64,000 bases of DNA from positions 1,499,945 to 1,563,944 of the forward strand of contig NZ_LN651337.1 in the NCBI RefSeq assembly GCF_000826145.2, written 5' to 3'. The position numbers were made by a program, and so were the translations under genes. This DNA is from Sporosarcina koreensis. Its GTDB lineage: Bacteria > Bacillota > Bacilli > Bacillales_A > Planococcaceae. This document shows positions 43,265 to 51,945 of this stretch, piece after piece. Below the pieces are notes generated by a model. It was given only the letters and a program-made list of their open reading frames with translations, made no database searches and was not told the origin of the DNA. The first letter of the stretch is position 1; the number at the start of each line of letters is the position of its first letter.

Positions 43265-43291
43265 TTGACAAGACGTTCCGTTTACTATACA
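43265..43291 (+). promoter_or_regulatory. Probable promoter of the pilin operon
   Basis: TTGACA (43265-43270) with TATACA 15 bp later (or TACACG 17 bp later), 25-50 bp before the first pilin ATG. Confidence 0.5.
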
Positions 43292-43316
43292 CGGATGTTT
43301 GAGGAGATGAGCGGGT

Positions 43317-43745
43317 ATGGAGAACGAAAAAGGATTGACGCTGGTGGAGGTGCTCGCTGCACTCCTGATTCTCGGGATCGTGTTCGTCGGGTTCATGAGG
43401 ATCTTTCCGCAAATGGACTTATTCAACCAGCGGACCGAGTCGAAGATTGTGACGATGAACCTGGCGAAACAGGAATTGGCGGCGCTGAAGGAAGCCCCTG
43501 CCCGGTTGACCCCTGATCGAAAACGGAGCAGCAGCACACCTGCCAATCCCTATGAGACGTATGACTTCTCAAAGACCGGCTATGATATTCAAGTCGATTG
43601 CCATGATGCAGAAAAGACTTCAGGTGGACCGAAGTATGCCTGCAGCGATTCAGCACCTGTTCCGCTCCTTCACAAGATACATATATCCGTCAAAGAGGAC
43701 GGAAAGCTGACCAGTGAGTCGTTCGGGTACGTGGAGCTCAGGTAA
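43317..43745 (+). CDS. Prepilin-type protein (minor pilin 1)
   Basis: A 142-residue class III-type prepilin: short leader MENEKG, then LTLVEVLAALLILGIVFVGF with Glu at +5 of the mature protein, the target of prepilin peptidase and the pilus-assembly helix. The globular part has two Cys (VDCHD and YACSD) that could form a disulphide outside the cell. It is first of three overlapping-style genes. No PilB/PilC/PilD genes are in the window, so assembly must use machinery encoded elsewhere, for example a com pseudopilus or a type IV pilus. Confidence 0.88.
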   Translation: MENEKGLTLVEVLAALLILGIVFVGFMRIFPQMDLFNQRTESKIVTMNLAKQELAALKEAPARLTPDRKRSSSTPANPYETYDFSKTGYDIQVDCHDAEKTSGGPKYACSDSAPVPLLHKIHISVKEDGKLTSESFGYVELR

Positions 43746-43754
43746 AGGGGTGAA

Positions 43755-44249
43755 ATGACAATGGAGCAAATGGAAGAAGGAATGACACTGGTCGAAGTGC
43801 TGGCCGCCCTCGTGCTGGTCGCGTTAGTGTCCGGCATCATATGGTCTGTCATCTCCATTGCATCGCAGTTCAATCTAACGGAAACCTCAACTCTACGTCT
43901 GCAGCAGGAGGCCAATCTCGTCATCACCGACCTCCAGCAAGTCCATCGTCACTGTGACACTTACCGTTTGATCATCTCGGAGGAAAAAGTCCAGGTCGAA
44001 TCGTGCAGAGACTCGGACGGTCAAAGTCTTGGTGAGTATAATAAAGTGATCAGCGACGCTTTCCAATATCGTGCCGGAGACAGTGCGGGCAACAAGTATG
44101 TAGACCGGACCTACTCACCCACGAAGGAAAACCTGGAACTGCCGGGGTTCACTGTGCTGGATACGATGGTGCGGCCGGGTCATGAGAAGGCGGTCACGGT
44201 GCCGACGACGATTTCACGGTACCGGACAAAGGACAGACAGAAACCTTAA
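43755..44249 (+). CDS. Prepilin-type protein (minor pilin 2, PilW/ComGF-like)
   Basis: A 164-residue prepilin with leader ending EEG, then MTLVEVLAALVLVALVSGIIW and Glu at +5. Two Cys (HRHCDTY and VESCRDS) may pair. The gene begins 9 nt after the first pilin's stop; either of two ATGs six bases apart could start it. Minor pilins like this prime pilus assembly or bind ligands at the tip; which applies is not visible. Confidence 0.85.
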   Translation: MTMEQMEEGMTLVEVLAALVLVALVSGIIWSVISIASQFNLTETSTLRLQQEANLVITDLQQVHRHCDTYRLIISEEKVQVESCRDSDGQSLGEYNKVISDAFQYRAGDSAGNKYVDRTYSPTKENLELPGFTVLDTMVRPGHEKAVTVPTTISRYRTKDRQKP

Positions 44250-44270
44250 ATGGACGGAGGGACCGATACT

Positions 44271-46118
44271 ATGCGCCAGGTGAAAAAAGAACAAGGGTAT
44301 GCACTGCTGATCGTCTTGTTCGCCATCGTCTTCATCACCGTCATCACCGCTGTCTTCATGCGCGGGGCGATCAGCAATGCCACCCAGGGGCAGACGCTCG
44401 ATCAGAACAATCTGGTCGTTGTTTCTGCTGAAGCCGGTGTCGATTACTACGCGTGGCATCTGAAGCAGCTGTATGATGAACAGCAGCTGGAGGCTGAGTT
44501 CAACAGCCTGGTGAGCAGCTATATCGCTGATAAAAAACCGATCAACTACACAGCCATTCAGCTAAAGATGGTAGGAAATTTCAGAAACAAGCTAGAGACA
44601 AAAATACAAGAGCTGAAGAAATTGAAGGACAGTCCTGAAACCGACCTTTTCAGTACGTATACCCATCACCTGACAGCTGCTGATATAGACACAGAACAGG
44701 ACGGCAGCACTGCCTATCTGATTGTAAAAGGTACAGTGGAAGGAAAGCTGCCACAGGAGGATAAGCCGAAAACGAAAGACCTGGATTTCGAACTCCGGTT
44801 CATCTTTCCGCAAGTCCTCACAGTGAACGGAGGAAAGCCTGAGAATCCTGATGATAAAAACGACAGCACAGGAAGCCTGATCGGGATGCCTGTTTTGAAA
44901 GCACCTGCACCGCCGGCGACTCCCGAGAAACCGGCCGCAATCAGTAAGCCGGCTTCTGCATGTCAACCCAAGGGACGTCTGCTGGAAAACCAACAGTGTG
45001 CGCAGCAGGAAATCAGCGAACCCAATTATACAATCAATAAGTCAGGAGTCTATCTGACAGGTAAGCTGGATTCCTGGGGGAATGTCCATGTCGAGAATTC
45101 GTCCCTCAACATACGCGGGAATTTCACGCCTGCCAGCTTTTTCATGGAAGACACTCAACTGACGGTCGGCGGCAATATTACAGCCTACCAGTCCATCACC
45201 ATCAATAAGACAAAGCTACAGACGACTAATTTGAATAACAGCGGAGGGAAAGCGAACATCTCCAACTCCCATCTGACGATCAATGACACATTGACATTCC
45301 AGCAATCGGAAATCGAGAATTCGATCATCGCTGCAAAAACCTACAAGGCGAATAATAGCGCAACTTTCAAGAACACCGATTTGAAGGTGACGACCACATA
45401 CCAATCAGGGGGAGCCGAGTTTTATAACTCCCGAATTGAGATAGGCGATACTATGAACTTCGGAGGCGGACTCTTTTACGCAGAAGGCTCCGATGTGAAA
45501 ATTGCTAAGGATGTAACGGCAGCGAACGGGTCGAAAATCTATAATTCAAAGGTCCAGATTGGCGGAAATCTGACGCACACCTCAACGCAGCTCCTCAGCA
45601 AGAACTCTGATATATCCATCGGCGGCGAAGTTAAGGCAACAAACGGTACAGACCTGGAGCATGTAAAGATGCTCGTCAAAGGAAAGTATACGGCAAATGT
45701 GAACTTCAAGCTGGACAATTCGAGGCTCATCATCAGCAGCGGACTGTCGCTCACAAACGGCGGGAATTTGGAGAACAGCGTGCTGACCGCCGCCAGTATC
45801 GCTTCTTCCACTCCATTAAAGCTGAACAACTCCACGATGGCCACCGGTTCACTGGACTCCGACGTCCTGCGACTCGAAAACGCAAAAGTATGTGCCGGCA
45901 ACCTGAAGGTCAGGGACTTGAAGATGGATGGAAACAGCAAAATCTACTATCAGACGCAAACGAGCACCCCGAACCATTCCAGCAAAAATATCATTCAGCT
46001 AGCACCCGAGGAATTCAGCAAAAAATGTGCCGTCCAAACCGAGGAAACTCCTGAGGAACCGGAGAACACCGGAACCATTGACTGGAAAGCTCCGGTTGTG
46101 GATAAAGTGACTTACTGA
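44271..46118 (+). CDS. PilX-like N-terminus with a large polar repeat domain
   Basis: A 615-residue protein. KKEQGYALLIVLFAIVFITVITAVF near the N-terminus is PilX-like (leader Gly, hydrophobic helix, no Glu5). After a helical segment and a Pro/Ala linker (residues about 205-235) comes about 330 residues of short repeats such as NSSLNIRGNF, NSHLTINDTLTF, NSDISIGGEVKA and NSRLIISSGLSL, which look like a right-handed beta-solenoid of the polymer-forming/bactofilin type. It would project from a pilus tip or the cell surface. The ATG at 44271 follows GGAGGG. A terminator follows at 46257. Confidence 0.8.
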   Translation: MRQVKKEQGYALLIVLFAIVFITVITAVFMRGAISNATQGQTLDQNNLVVVSAEAGVDYYAWHLKQLYDEQQLEAEFNSLVSSYIADKKPINYTAIQLKMVGNFRNKLETKIQELKKLKDSPETDLFSTYTHHLTAADIDTEQDGSTAYLIVKGTVEGKLPQEDKPKTKDLDFELRFIFPQVLTVNGGKPENPDDKNDSTGSLIGMPVLKAPAPPATPEKPAAISKPASACQPKGRLLENQQCAQQEISEPNYTINKSGVYLTGKLDSWGNVHVENSSLNIRGNFTPASFFMEDTQLTVGGNITAYQSITINKTKLQTTNLNNSGGKANISNSHLTINDTLTFQQSEIENSIIAAKTYKANNSATFKNTDLKVTTTYQSGGAEFYNSRIEIGDTMNFGGGLFYAEGSDVKIAKDVTAANGSKIYNSKVQIGGNLTHTSTQLLSKNSDISIGGEVKATNGTDLEHVKMLVKGKYTANVNFKLDNSRLIISSGLSLTNGGNLENSVLTAASIASSTPLKLNNSTMATGSLDSDVLRLENAKVCAGNLKVRDLKMDGNSKIYYQTQTSTPNHSSKNIIQLAPEEFSKKCAVQTEETPEEPENTGTIDWKAPVVDKVTY

Positions 46119-46256
46119 TGAAACGTTTCAATTTTCCCAGTAGAACGTCAGGAAACTTTTAACTTGCTCACTCGGCAGTCCAGTCGCTTGCAATTCTGAC
46201 GTTTAAGAAGTTTTCTAACTCTTTTATTTACAGTTTCCAGGATTACTCTGCTGCAT

Positions 46257-46298
46257 TAAAAAAGAGAGATGGCCAGTGCTGCTGCCATCTCTCTTTTT
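46257..46298. terminator. Terminator between the pilin operon and the W[YF]D operon
   Basis: AAAGAGAGATGGCAGCA... pairs with ATGGCCATCTCTCTTT-like sequence: AGAGAGATGGC and GCCATCTCTCT around an 11-nt loop, A- and T-runs on both sides; it serves both convergent operons. Confidence 0.85.
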
Positions 46299-46327
46299 GT
46301 TTCGTTCCCTTTTGTACCTTCCTGTCG

Positions 46328-46939
46328 TCATTCACCCGCTGCTGCCGGTTCTGTCTGAGGCGGCTCTACCTCAGTGTTCGGCGCAGACGGTGTGACGGCT
46401 TCTGGTGCTGGGGCTGCTTCTTCAGCTGTAGCTGCCTCTTCAGGCTGTTTCGCAGTCTCGTCTTTTGATGGTGCCGGTTCCGGCTGGACGACAGGAGGAA
46501 CCTCCGGCACAACTGCAGCTCCCTGTATGATCGCTTTCGCACGCTTCAGCGCATCATCGACTGCAGATGACACTGCGGCTTTCTGCGAATCATTACTGAC
46601 ATGGATTTTTGCCGAAAGAGCATCGGCATATTTCTGCAATTCCTGAATGCTGCCGGCAGTTTCTGCTGCTGTATGTTGTGCCAGCTGTGCTTGTGCCCGC
46701 TGGGTCTCCAGCTGCAGTTCAACTCGCAGCCTGTCCATCAGGCGGTTCTTTTCCGCGGTGATCGCCTGGTCCATTTCCTGGATCGATTGGTTTTTCTGCT
46801 TATCGAACCAACCGATCAAACGACCTTGGATACTAGTGTCCGCAAGTGCATGGCTTCCGCTGGTTCCCGCAGTCCACATCAACAGGACGGCGAACAGGAA
46901 AATGAACACTTTGCGGGAGACTCCGTCTTGGTTCAGCAT
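46328..46939 (-). CDS. Secreted W[YF]D-motif protein 1, coiled coil with acidic tail
   Basis: A 203-residue protein with signal peptide VFIFLFAVLLMWTAGTSGSHALA (cleavage after about residue 33). The mature protein starts DTSIQGRLIGWFDKQKNQ, followed by a coiled coil (EMDQAITAEKNRLMDRLRVE...) and an Ala/Pro/Glu-rich tail of about 60 residues. The GWFDKQ segment near the mature N-terminus matches GWYDAK and DWYDGE in the two genes upstream. It is third in a minus-strand operon. No family known to me. Confidence 0.75.
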   Translation of the reverse strand: MLNQDGVSRKVFIFLFAVLLMWTAGTSGSHALADTSIQGRLIGWFDKQKNQSIQEMDQAITAEKNRLMDRLRVELQLETQRAQAQLAQHTAAETAGSIQELQKYADALSAKIHVSNDSQKAAVSSAVDDALKRAKAIIQGAAVVPEVPPVVQPEPAPSKDETAKQPEEAATAEEAAPAPEAVTPSAPNTEVEPPQTEPAAAGE

Positions 46940-46986
46940 TGGTTTCCTCCTTTCTCGTCCTGCACCGACTCAATAGCGGACTGATA

Positions 46987-47760
46987 TCACTTGTTGATGG
47001 AACCGACGATGCTGTCTAATTGATTTTGTCCTTTAACCAGCAAGGATTTGGCTGCAAATGTAATTGTACTCTCATGCTCTTTGATCAATGCATTGTTGGC
47101 CGCTGTAATGCTTGTACGCAGTTTGGTGATTTCGCTGTCGATCATCTTTTTAATATCTGCTGTTGTGTTAGCTTGCTGGGTATTCAGCTGGTTTTGCAAA
47201 GAGGTCTTCGCATCATCAATCGCTTTTTGTAGTGCACTTGCTGCCTCGGCAGTCGCATCTTTCACTTTTACATTCACGTCTGCAATAACTTTTGCACCTT
47301 CTGCAGATGAATGGGCTTTCAAGTCACTATTCGCATATGCCAGCGCTTCATTGCCTGATGATTCAATCATTCCTTTGGCAAATGTGGACAGCTCACCGAA
47401 TTGAGTAGACATATAGGACTCGATATGTGCTTTTTGGGTGTTGATCTGGTCAATATACTCCTGGCTGTGCTTATCAATACCATCGATAGTCGTCTCTGTT
47501 ACAAAGTCACCTTTTTCCTTCAACTTACTTGTCGTGTTGTCTTTCACACCCTGATACTCCGCAGCCAGACCAGGTGCCAGCGAGCTGGCATATGCCGCCG
47601 AGTCCGCGGATACTTTGTCGGAAGCAGTAGTGAACTTGGCGTCATACCAGCCCTTTAACGCAAGACCTGCATCTGTTGCCCCCAGTACAGCTCCGCCGCC
47701 CGACAGAACTCCTACAGCTACTGCGCCTGCAATCACTTTGCTTTTCATTGTTTTCAACAT
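46987..47760 (-). CDS. Secreted W[YF]D-motif protein 2, coiled coil
   Basis: A 257-residue protein: signal peptide VIAGAVAVGVLSGGGAVLGA, then TDAGLALKGWYDAKFTTASD, then almost entirely helical, with heptad-rich, Ala-, Ser- and Lys-rich sequence (about residues 60-250). There is no transmembrane anchor, no LPXTG and no lipobox. It shares the mature N-terminal W[YF]D signature with its neighbours and so is a probable paralogue grown by coiled-coil expansion. It may form filaments or act as a pilus-associated matrix protein; that is speculation. Confidence 0.75.
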   Translation of the reverse strand: MLKTMKSKVIAGAVAVGVLSGGGAVLGATDAGLALKGWYDAKFTTASDKVSADSAAYASSLAPGLAAEYQGVKDNTTSKLKEKGDFVTETTIDGIDKHSQEYIDQINTQKAHIESYMSTQFGELSTFAKGMIESSGNEALAYANSDLKAHSSAEGAKVIADVNVKVKDATAEAASALQKAIDDAKTSLQNQLNTQQANTTADIKKMIDSEITKLRTSITAANNALIKEHESTITFAAKSLLVKGQNQLDSIVGSINK

Positions 47761-47790
47761 ATGAATTCCTCTTTTCTAGTATAGTAGTGG

Positions 47791-48213
47791 TTATTCTTGA
47801 CCGAGCACATCTGCGAGAACAGCATCCACTTCTGCGGCTACAGTCCGCTCGATGGCCAGCTGTTCTTTGTATGCTTCGAAGTCTTCTTTTTCCAGTTGAC
47901 TCTTTGCTGTATTGATTTCATTTTCCATCTGCCGCTTGTAGTCTTTGATAGCGAACACCACTTCCCGGGTGTTCGTATCGCTCAATTCAAGCATAGCCAG
48001 ACTGAATAGGTTTTCGCTCTGCTGGCTGATTTTCCGGGTCATCCGGAACACTTGGAACAGACCGTCCGCAGTGGCGGCTCCCAGACTTTCACTCCTCGGC
48101 TTGAATTCACCATCGTACCAATCCTGTAACGGGTGCTTCCCCGTTCCCGCACTGGCAGATGAACTCATTATAAGAAACAGGAGAGCGATGACGATGATCC
48201 GTTTCTTTCTCAT
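47791..48213 (-). CDS. Secreted W[YF]D-motif protein 3, small
   Basis: A 140-residue protein: signal peptide RIIVIALLFLIMSSSASA, then GTGKHPLQDWYDGEFKPRSE and a helical remainder ending VDAVLADVLGQE. It is first in the three-gene operon (30 nt to the next). The ATG at 48213 has GAGGTG 6 nt upstream. It is divergent from the response-regulator gene and adjacent to the pilin operon, which suggests one surface function under common control. Confidence 0.75.
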   Translation of the reverse strand: MRKKRIIVIALLFLIMSSSASAGTGKHPLQDWYDGEFKPRSESLGAATADGLFQVFRMTRKISQQSENLFSLAMLELSDTNTREVVFAIKDYKRQMENEINTAKSQLEKEDFEAYKEQLAIERTVAAEVDAVLADVLGQE

Positions 48214-48529
48214 TTCCCACCTCACGATCGATATGCGAGCTTTCCTTGGCTTGTCCTCCTTTGCAGCAACCGTTTTGTTGTGTCTGTGGAACTATCTTCA
48301 GTATAGAGGGCTATCGTCTGCCATTCTCCCCTCCTTCGTCTACTCTTTCAGGAGCGGACGTCTACTCCAATCTTCCACTTTTGTTCACCTCATCGACTAG
48401 TTGTCTGCGCTTTCTGCAACGGCAGACAAAACTAGTGGATTTGCGGAACGCCGTCTGACAAAATCCTTTCGGCAGCTGAGATATAGTAGATGCAGGGCAA
48501 ACAGAATAGAGAGAAGGAAACGAGGAAGT

Positions 48530-48621
48530 GCATTCCGTATGTGGGCACCTGGAATGCATGGAGTGAGTGGTGCAACCGACCTGGGATGACGGGGATATCC
48601 GTCTGTCTGCAGGTCTTTTTT
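48530..48621 (+). promoter_or_regulatory. Structured leader with terminator ahead of the response regulator
   Basis: GCATTCC/GGAATGC (48530-48557) is followed by GACCTG...CAGGTC (48578-48615) with an inner GATATCC segment and six T. The second hairpin ends about 33 nt before the ATG at 48654, so it may be an attenuator for the regulator gene. Confidence 0.5.
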
Positions 48622-48653
48622 GTGTCAAAACCAGTAAAGGGATGAGGTGCAGG

Positions 48654-49301
48654 ATGGAAATACTGATCATTGATCACAGACCAATTGTCCGAAACGGACT
48701 GCGGTCTCTGCTTTCGGATTTTCCTGGCTTTCATATCTGCGGGGAAGCCGTATCGAAGGAGGAGGCGATCTCCTTCATGAAAAAGAGCCCGCCCGACCTT
48801 CTGATTGCTAATTGGCATCTCGGTACTCTGAGTGGGATTGAGCTCATACAAGAGGTGAGAACGGATGGGTATTGCGGAAAGTCCTTATTGCTGGCGGAGT
48901 CCGTCACCCAGCAGGAATTTTACCAGGTGAAAACATCTAAGGTGGACGGGCTGCTCGCCAGCACTGCAACGGAGGAGGAATTCATGTGTGCACTGAATCT
49001 CATACGCCTGGGAAGGACTTACTATGATTCTCAGCTGCTGGTAAACCTCCTTGCCAATCCAGCAGACAAGAAACCGGAGAACCCTCCACATGATCAGTTA
49101 ACCAACAAAGAACTCGAAGTCCTCCAGGCACTCGGACAAGGGTTGTCAAATCGTCAAATTGCAGGAGACCTGTTTGTCACGGAATTCACCGTCAAAAAGC
49201 ATGTCAGCCAGGTGCTGGCCAAACTTGGTCTTGCAGACCGGACACATGCTGCGCTGTATGCGAATGCGAAAGGGATTGCACGTTATGAGGTGAGTGTTTG
49301 A
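48654..49301 (+). CDS. NarL/FixJ-type response regulator without phospho-acceptor Asp
   Basis: A 215-residue protein: receiver domain (residues 1-115) and LuxR-type HTH (LTNKELEVLQALGQGLSNRQIAGDLFVTEFTVKKHVSQVLAKL, about 150-192). In the receiver, MEILIIDHRPIV keeps one acidic residue, but the phosphorylation site reads LLIANWHLG, with Asn53 where Asp is expected, and the conserved Lys is also missing (VDGLLAST). So control by a His kinase is unlikely; ligand or protein binding, or constitutive activity, is more plausible. No kinase gene is adjacent. Its neighbours are the pilin and W[YF]D operons. Confidence 0.88.
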   Translation: MEILIIDHRPIVRNGLRSLLSDFPGFHICGEAVSKEEAISFMKKSPPDLLIANWHLGTLSGIELIQEVRTDGYCGKSLLLAESVTQQEFYQVKTSKVDGLLASTATEEEFMCALNLIRLGRTYYDSQLLVNLLANPADKKPENPPHDQLTNKELEVLQALGQGLSNRQIAGDLFVTEFTVKKHVSQVLAKLGLADRTHAALYANAKGIARYEVSV

Positions 49302-49329
49302 GCGTTCAGGTCTGTTCAGTATGTATCGC

Positions 49330-49508
49330 GTGCCTATGCACCACACAACTCAGACACAGTTCTGTGAATTCGAGAATGAATTAAGAGAGAGATCGCTGTC
49401 CCACTTGGGATAGCGGTCTCTTTTTTGTTGCTAAAGGACAACATGAAAAGTCATATGAACTTAGAAAATGACCAAACTCCGGTTTTGCCTCTGTTTCTGG
49501 TGCCAAAT
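49330..49508 (-). repeat. Left inverted repeat of the comM-RAYT unit
   Basis: Read on the minus strand from 49508, it matches 52156-52339: first a 30-bp block, ATTTGGCACCAGAAACAGAG then GCAAAACCGG (25 of 30 identical), later GCAACA, a terminator hairpin (AAGAGACCGCTATCCC / GGGACAGCGATCTCTCTT at 49386-49426) and last a hairpin-family half ending GTGGTGCATAGGCAC. Confidence 0.75.
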
Positions 49509-49663
49509 CTCAAGTTTGGCAGTGAACCGAATCCATGGATGCGTGCAAAACCGCTTGTCGAGTGGATTTCTTTGAACTTGAATTGTCACACACTTCCAAT
49601 ATGCGCTTTTGTCCCAGTCCCCTCTCTCCGCTATACTCATTATACAGAGAAGGGATGAGACGA

Positions 49664-51205
49664 ATGGATGTGCTGAGTGTCGGATTGGAAGGGATGAAAG
49701 GGCATATGGTGCGGGTGGAGGCGAAGGTACGGTCGGACAAGGAACAGTTCGTGATTGTCGGGCTGCCGGATGCATCCATCAAGGAGTCGAAGGAGCGGGT
49801 GCTGAGCTGCCTGCATGCACTTGATGCCGACCTGGATATGAAGAAGGTGACGGTGCATCTGTCGCCAGCGGACAAGCGGAAGACCGGTACGGGGTATGAT
49901 GCGGCGATGCTGGTGGCTGTGCTGCGAGAGGTGCTGGATGAACCGATCCCGTTCGATGACCGGACGTGCATCCTCGCGTCCCTGTCGCTTGATGGTCGGC
50001 TGGAGCCGTTCCATGGGCTCATTCCGGCGATCCAGCAGGCGGTGCAGCTCGGGTTCAAGCGGATCCTCCTGCCGCCTGTGGATGTCAGGCAGCTCGGTGA
50101 CAGCCTGCCTGCGGAGCTTGTGACGCTGTCGGACACCCGGCAGCTGCTGGACTACTTGCGGGGACAACTTGTCATGGAGACGGCGGACGTGCAGGTGATG
50201 GAGGACCGGAGTGACACGGCGCGTACAGACGAGCCATCGACGGACTTCTCCTCTGTCAGGGGACATCACGACGTCAAGCGGGCGCTCGAGGTTGCCGCGG
50301 CAGGCGGCCATCATGTGCTGATGACGGGACCGCCAGGCTGTGGGAAGAGTATGCTGGCGGATGCATTCCCGGGCATTTTGCCGGATTTGCCGAATGATGA
50401 GATGCTCGAAGTCTACAGTGTCTATCATCTGGCGAAGGAAAGCCGCGGGTTCTCGGTCCGACCGCCGTACCGATCGCCGCATCATTCGGCATCCGCGATA
50501 TCGCTTGTCGGCGGCGGGACGTATCCGAAGCCGGGAGAGATTTCGCTTGCCCACCGCGGCGTGCTGTTCCTGGATGAGCTCGGCGAATTCTCCCGGAAGA
50601 CGCTCGACATGCTGCGGCAGCCGATGGAGAGTGGTGAAGTGACAATCAGCCGCGTCCGCCAATCGGTGACCTATCCGGCGTCATTCCTGCTGCTCGCAGC
50701 GACGAACCCATGCCCGTGCGGTTATTATGGGTCGTCCGAGCGGTATTGTACGTGTACCCCACAGCAGATCCGCGCCTACCAGCTGAAAGCGTCCGGACCA
50801 CTGCTCGACCGTCTCGATTTCGTGCTGACGCTGAAGAGTGTGGGTCTGAAGGAAGACACGCCTGCCGAGACATCAGTTGCCATCCGGGAGCGCGTAACAC
50901 GGGCACACGGCAAGCAGCAGGCGCGCTATGGAGGCGACGGGCTGAACGGCACTGTCCCCGGCAGCCGGCTGCTTGCGACAAGCGGTCTGACCGACTCCCA
51001 GCTCGAACGGATCGGCACTCTCTGTTTCGAAGAGAAATGGAGCAACCGGACGCAAGTGAAACTGATCCGGCTCGCCCGCACCATCGCCGACCTGGCCGGC
51101 ATCGACACGGTCTCCGAGGAAGCCATCCAAGAAGCTGTCCGCTGGAAACGGCAGGCGGCAATTGCACAGCAGCCACCCATCACCCAGCAACCAGGAAAGG
51201 AGTGA
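49664..51205 (+). CDS. comM: ComM/YifB-family AAA+ protein (Mg-chelatase-like)
   Basis: A 513-residue protein: N-terminal ChlI-type domain (VIVGLPDASIKESKERVLS, KRKTGTGYDAAMLVAVL), AAA+ core with Walker A MTGPPGCGKSML near residue 225, Walker B GVLFLDELGEFSR, AATNPCPCGYYG with Cys residues, and a C-terminal Mg-chelatase helical domain. In Vibrio and Haemophilus ComM is a hexameric branch-migration helicase needed for integrating transformed DNA; the Firmicute role is inferred. The ATG at 49664 follows AAGGG. It ends with its stop codon inside the RAYT gene's ribosome site. Confidence 0.9.
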   Translation: MDVLSVGLEGMKGHMVRVEAKVRSDKEQFVIVGLPDASIKESKERVLSCLHALDADLDMKKVTVHLSPADKRKTGTGYDAAMLVAVLREVLDEPIPFDDRTCILASLSLDGRLEPFHGLIPAIQQAVQLGFKRILLPPVDVRQLGDSLPAELVTLSDTRQLLDYLRGQLVMETADVQVMEDRSDTARTDEPSTDFSSVRGHHDVKRALEVAAAGGHHVLMTGPPGCGKSMLADAFPGILPDLPNDEMLEVYSVYHLAKESRGFSVRPPYRSPHHSASAISLVGGGTYPKPGEISLAHRGVLFLDELGEFSRKTLDMLRQPMESGEVTISRVRQSVTYPASFLLLAATNPCPCGYYGSSERYCTCTPQQIRAYQLKASGPLLDRLDFVLTLKSVGLKEDTPAETSVAIRERVTRAHGKQQARYGGDGLNGTVPGSRLLATSGLTDSQLERIGTLCFEEKWSNRTQVKLIRLARTIADLAGIDTVSEEAIQEAVRWKRQAAIAQQPPITQQPGKE

Positions 51206-51213
51206 AGCCATCC

Positions 51214-51816
51214 ATGCCACCGCGGAAACGCAATTGGCGGCCAGGCGCTTATTATCATGTCATCATGCGGGGTAACAACCGGGCGAACGTCTACAATGAT
51301 GACCAGGACAAATACCACCTCATGCGCTGCCTCGCCGATGCGCATGAACGGTTCCGCTTCCGGATCCTCGCCTACTGTGTCATGTCGAATCATTACCACA
51401 TTCTCATCACCTCGGACGACGAGCTCAGCAAGATCATGGGCCTCATCAACCGGCGCTACAGCGATTACTACTCGAAGCGGTACCGGCACGTCGGCCGCAT
51501 CTACCAGCGTCGCTATTACGCAAAGGCTGTCAACACGCCCGCCGGCCTCCTCATCGTCAGCCGCTATATCCACCGAAACCCGATCGAAACCAGAATCCCC
51601 ATGGTCAAGGAATTGACCGACTACCAGCACAGCTCATTCAACTTCTACGCATCACCGGACCAGCCCATGCCAGACTATCTCGACACCGAGCGGCTCCTGG
51701 ACTGCCTGCCGACTTCCTATGAGCGGAACGCGAACGGTTATTGTCTGTACTGCCTGCAGGAACTGGGAGAGCAGGACGAAGAGGAGATGGCCGTGTGGAT
51801 GAAGGAGATGACATGA
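51214..51816 (+). CDS. REP-associated tyrosine transposase (RAYT), Y1_Tnp family
   Basis: A 200-residue Y1/HUH transposase. YYHVIMRGNNRANVY is the N-terminal RAYT signature, YCVMSNHYHILI holds the HUH metal motif (HYH), and the catalytic Tyr lies in IVSRYIHRNPI. RAYTs are single-copy, vertically kept transposases that bind and move REP-type hairpins. This one lies 8 nt after comM, with a ribosome site (AAAGGAG) overlapping the comM stop, so both are made together. Hairpin-family copies flank the pair, fitting a RAYT and its cognate repeat. No left/right IS200-type ends were assigned. Confidence 0.9.
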   Translation: MPPRKRNWRPGAYYHVIMRGNNRANVYNDDQDKYHLMRCLADAHERFRFRILAYCVMSNHYHILITSDDELSKIMGLINRRYSDYYSKRYRHVGRIYQRRYYAKAVNTPAGLLIVSRYIHRNPIETRIPMVKELTDYQHSSFNFYASPDQPMPDYLDTERLLDCLPTSYERNANGYCLYCLQELGEQDEEEMAVWMKEMT

Positions 51817-51851
51817 ATAGGTATTGAGATGACCACTATAACCTCCAACCG

Positions 51852-51880
51852 ACCGCTATTCTTTTGCGATAGCGGTTTTA
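51852..51880 (+). terminator. Terminator of comM-RAYT
   Basis: CCGCTAT and ATAGCGG around an 8-nt loop, then TTTTATT. Confidence 0.8.
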
Positions 51881-51945
51881 TTGCGTCTTCTCATCTCAGT
51901 TTGTCAGGCGGCGGACAGATTGCTGCGAATAGGAATTTACGCTGA

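Noticed and set aside
48490..48621. c-di-GMP (GEMM-I) riboswitch before the response regulator
   Set aside because: GGGCAAAC is present, which is suggestive near pilin genes, but the other conserved parts (ACGCAAAGCC, the tetraloop receptor) are missing. I keep only a structured leader.
51214..51816. Ordinary IS200/IS605 insertion sequence
   Set aside because: The protein has RAYT-type features (longer C-terminus, MRGNNR box) and no tnpB or IS200-type subterminal ends are adjacent.
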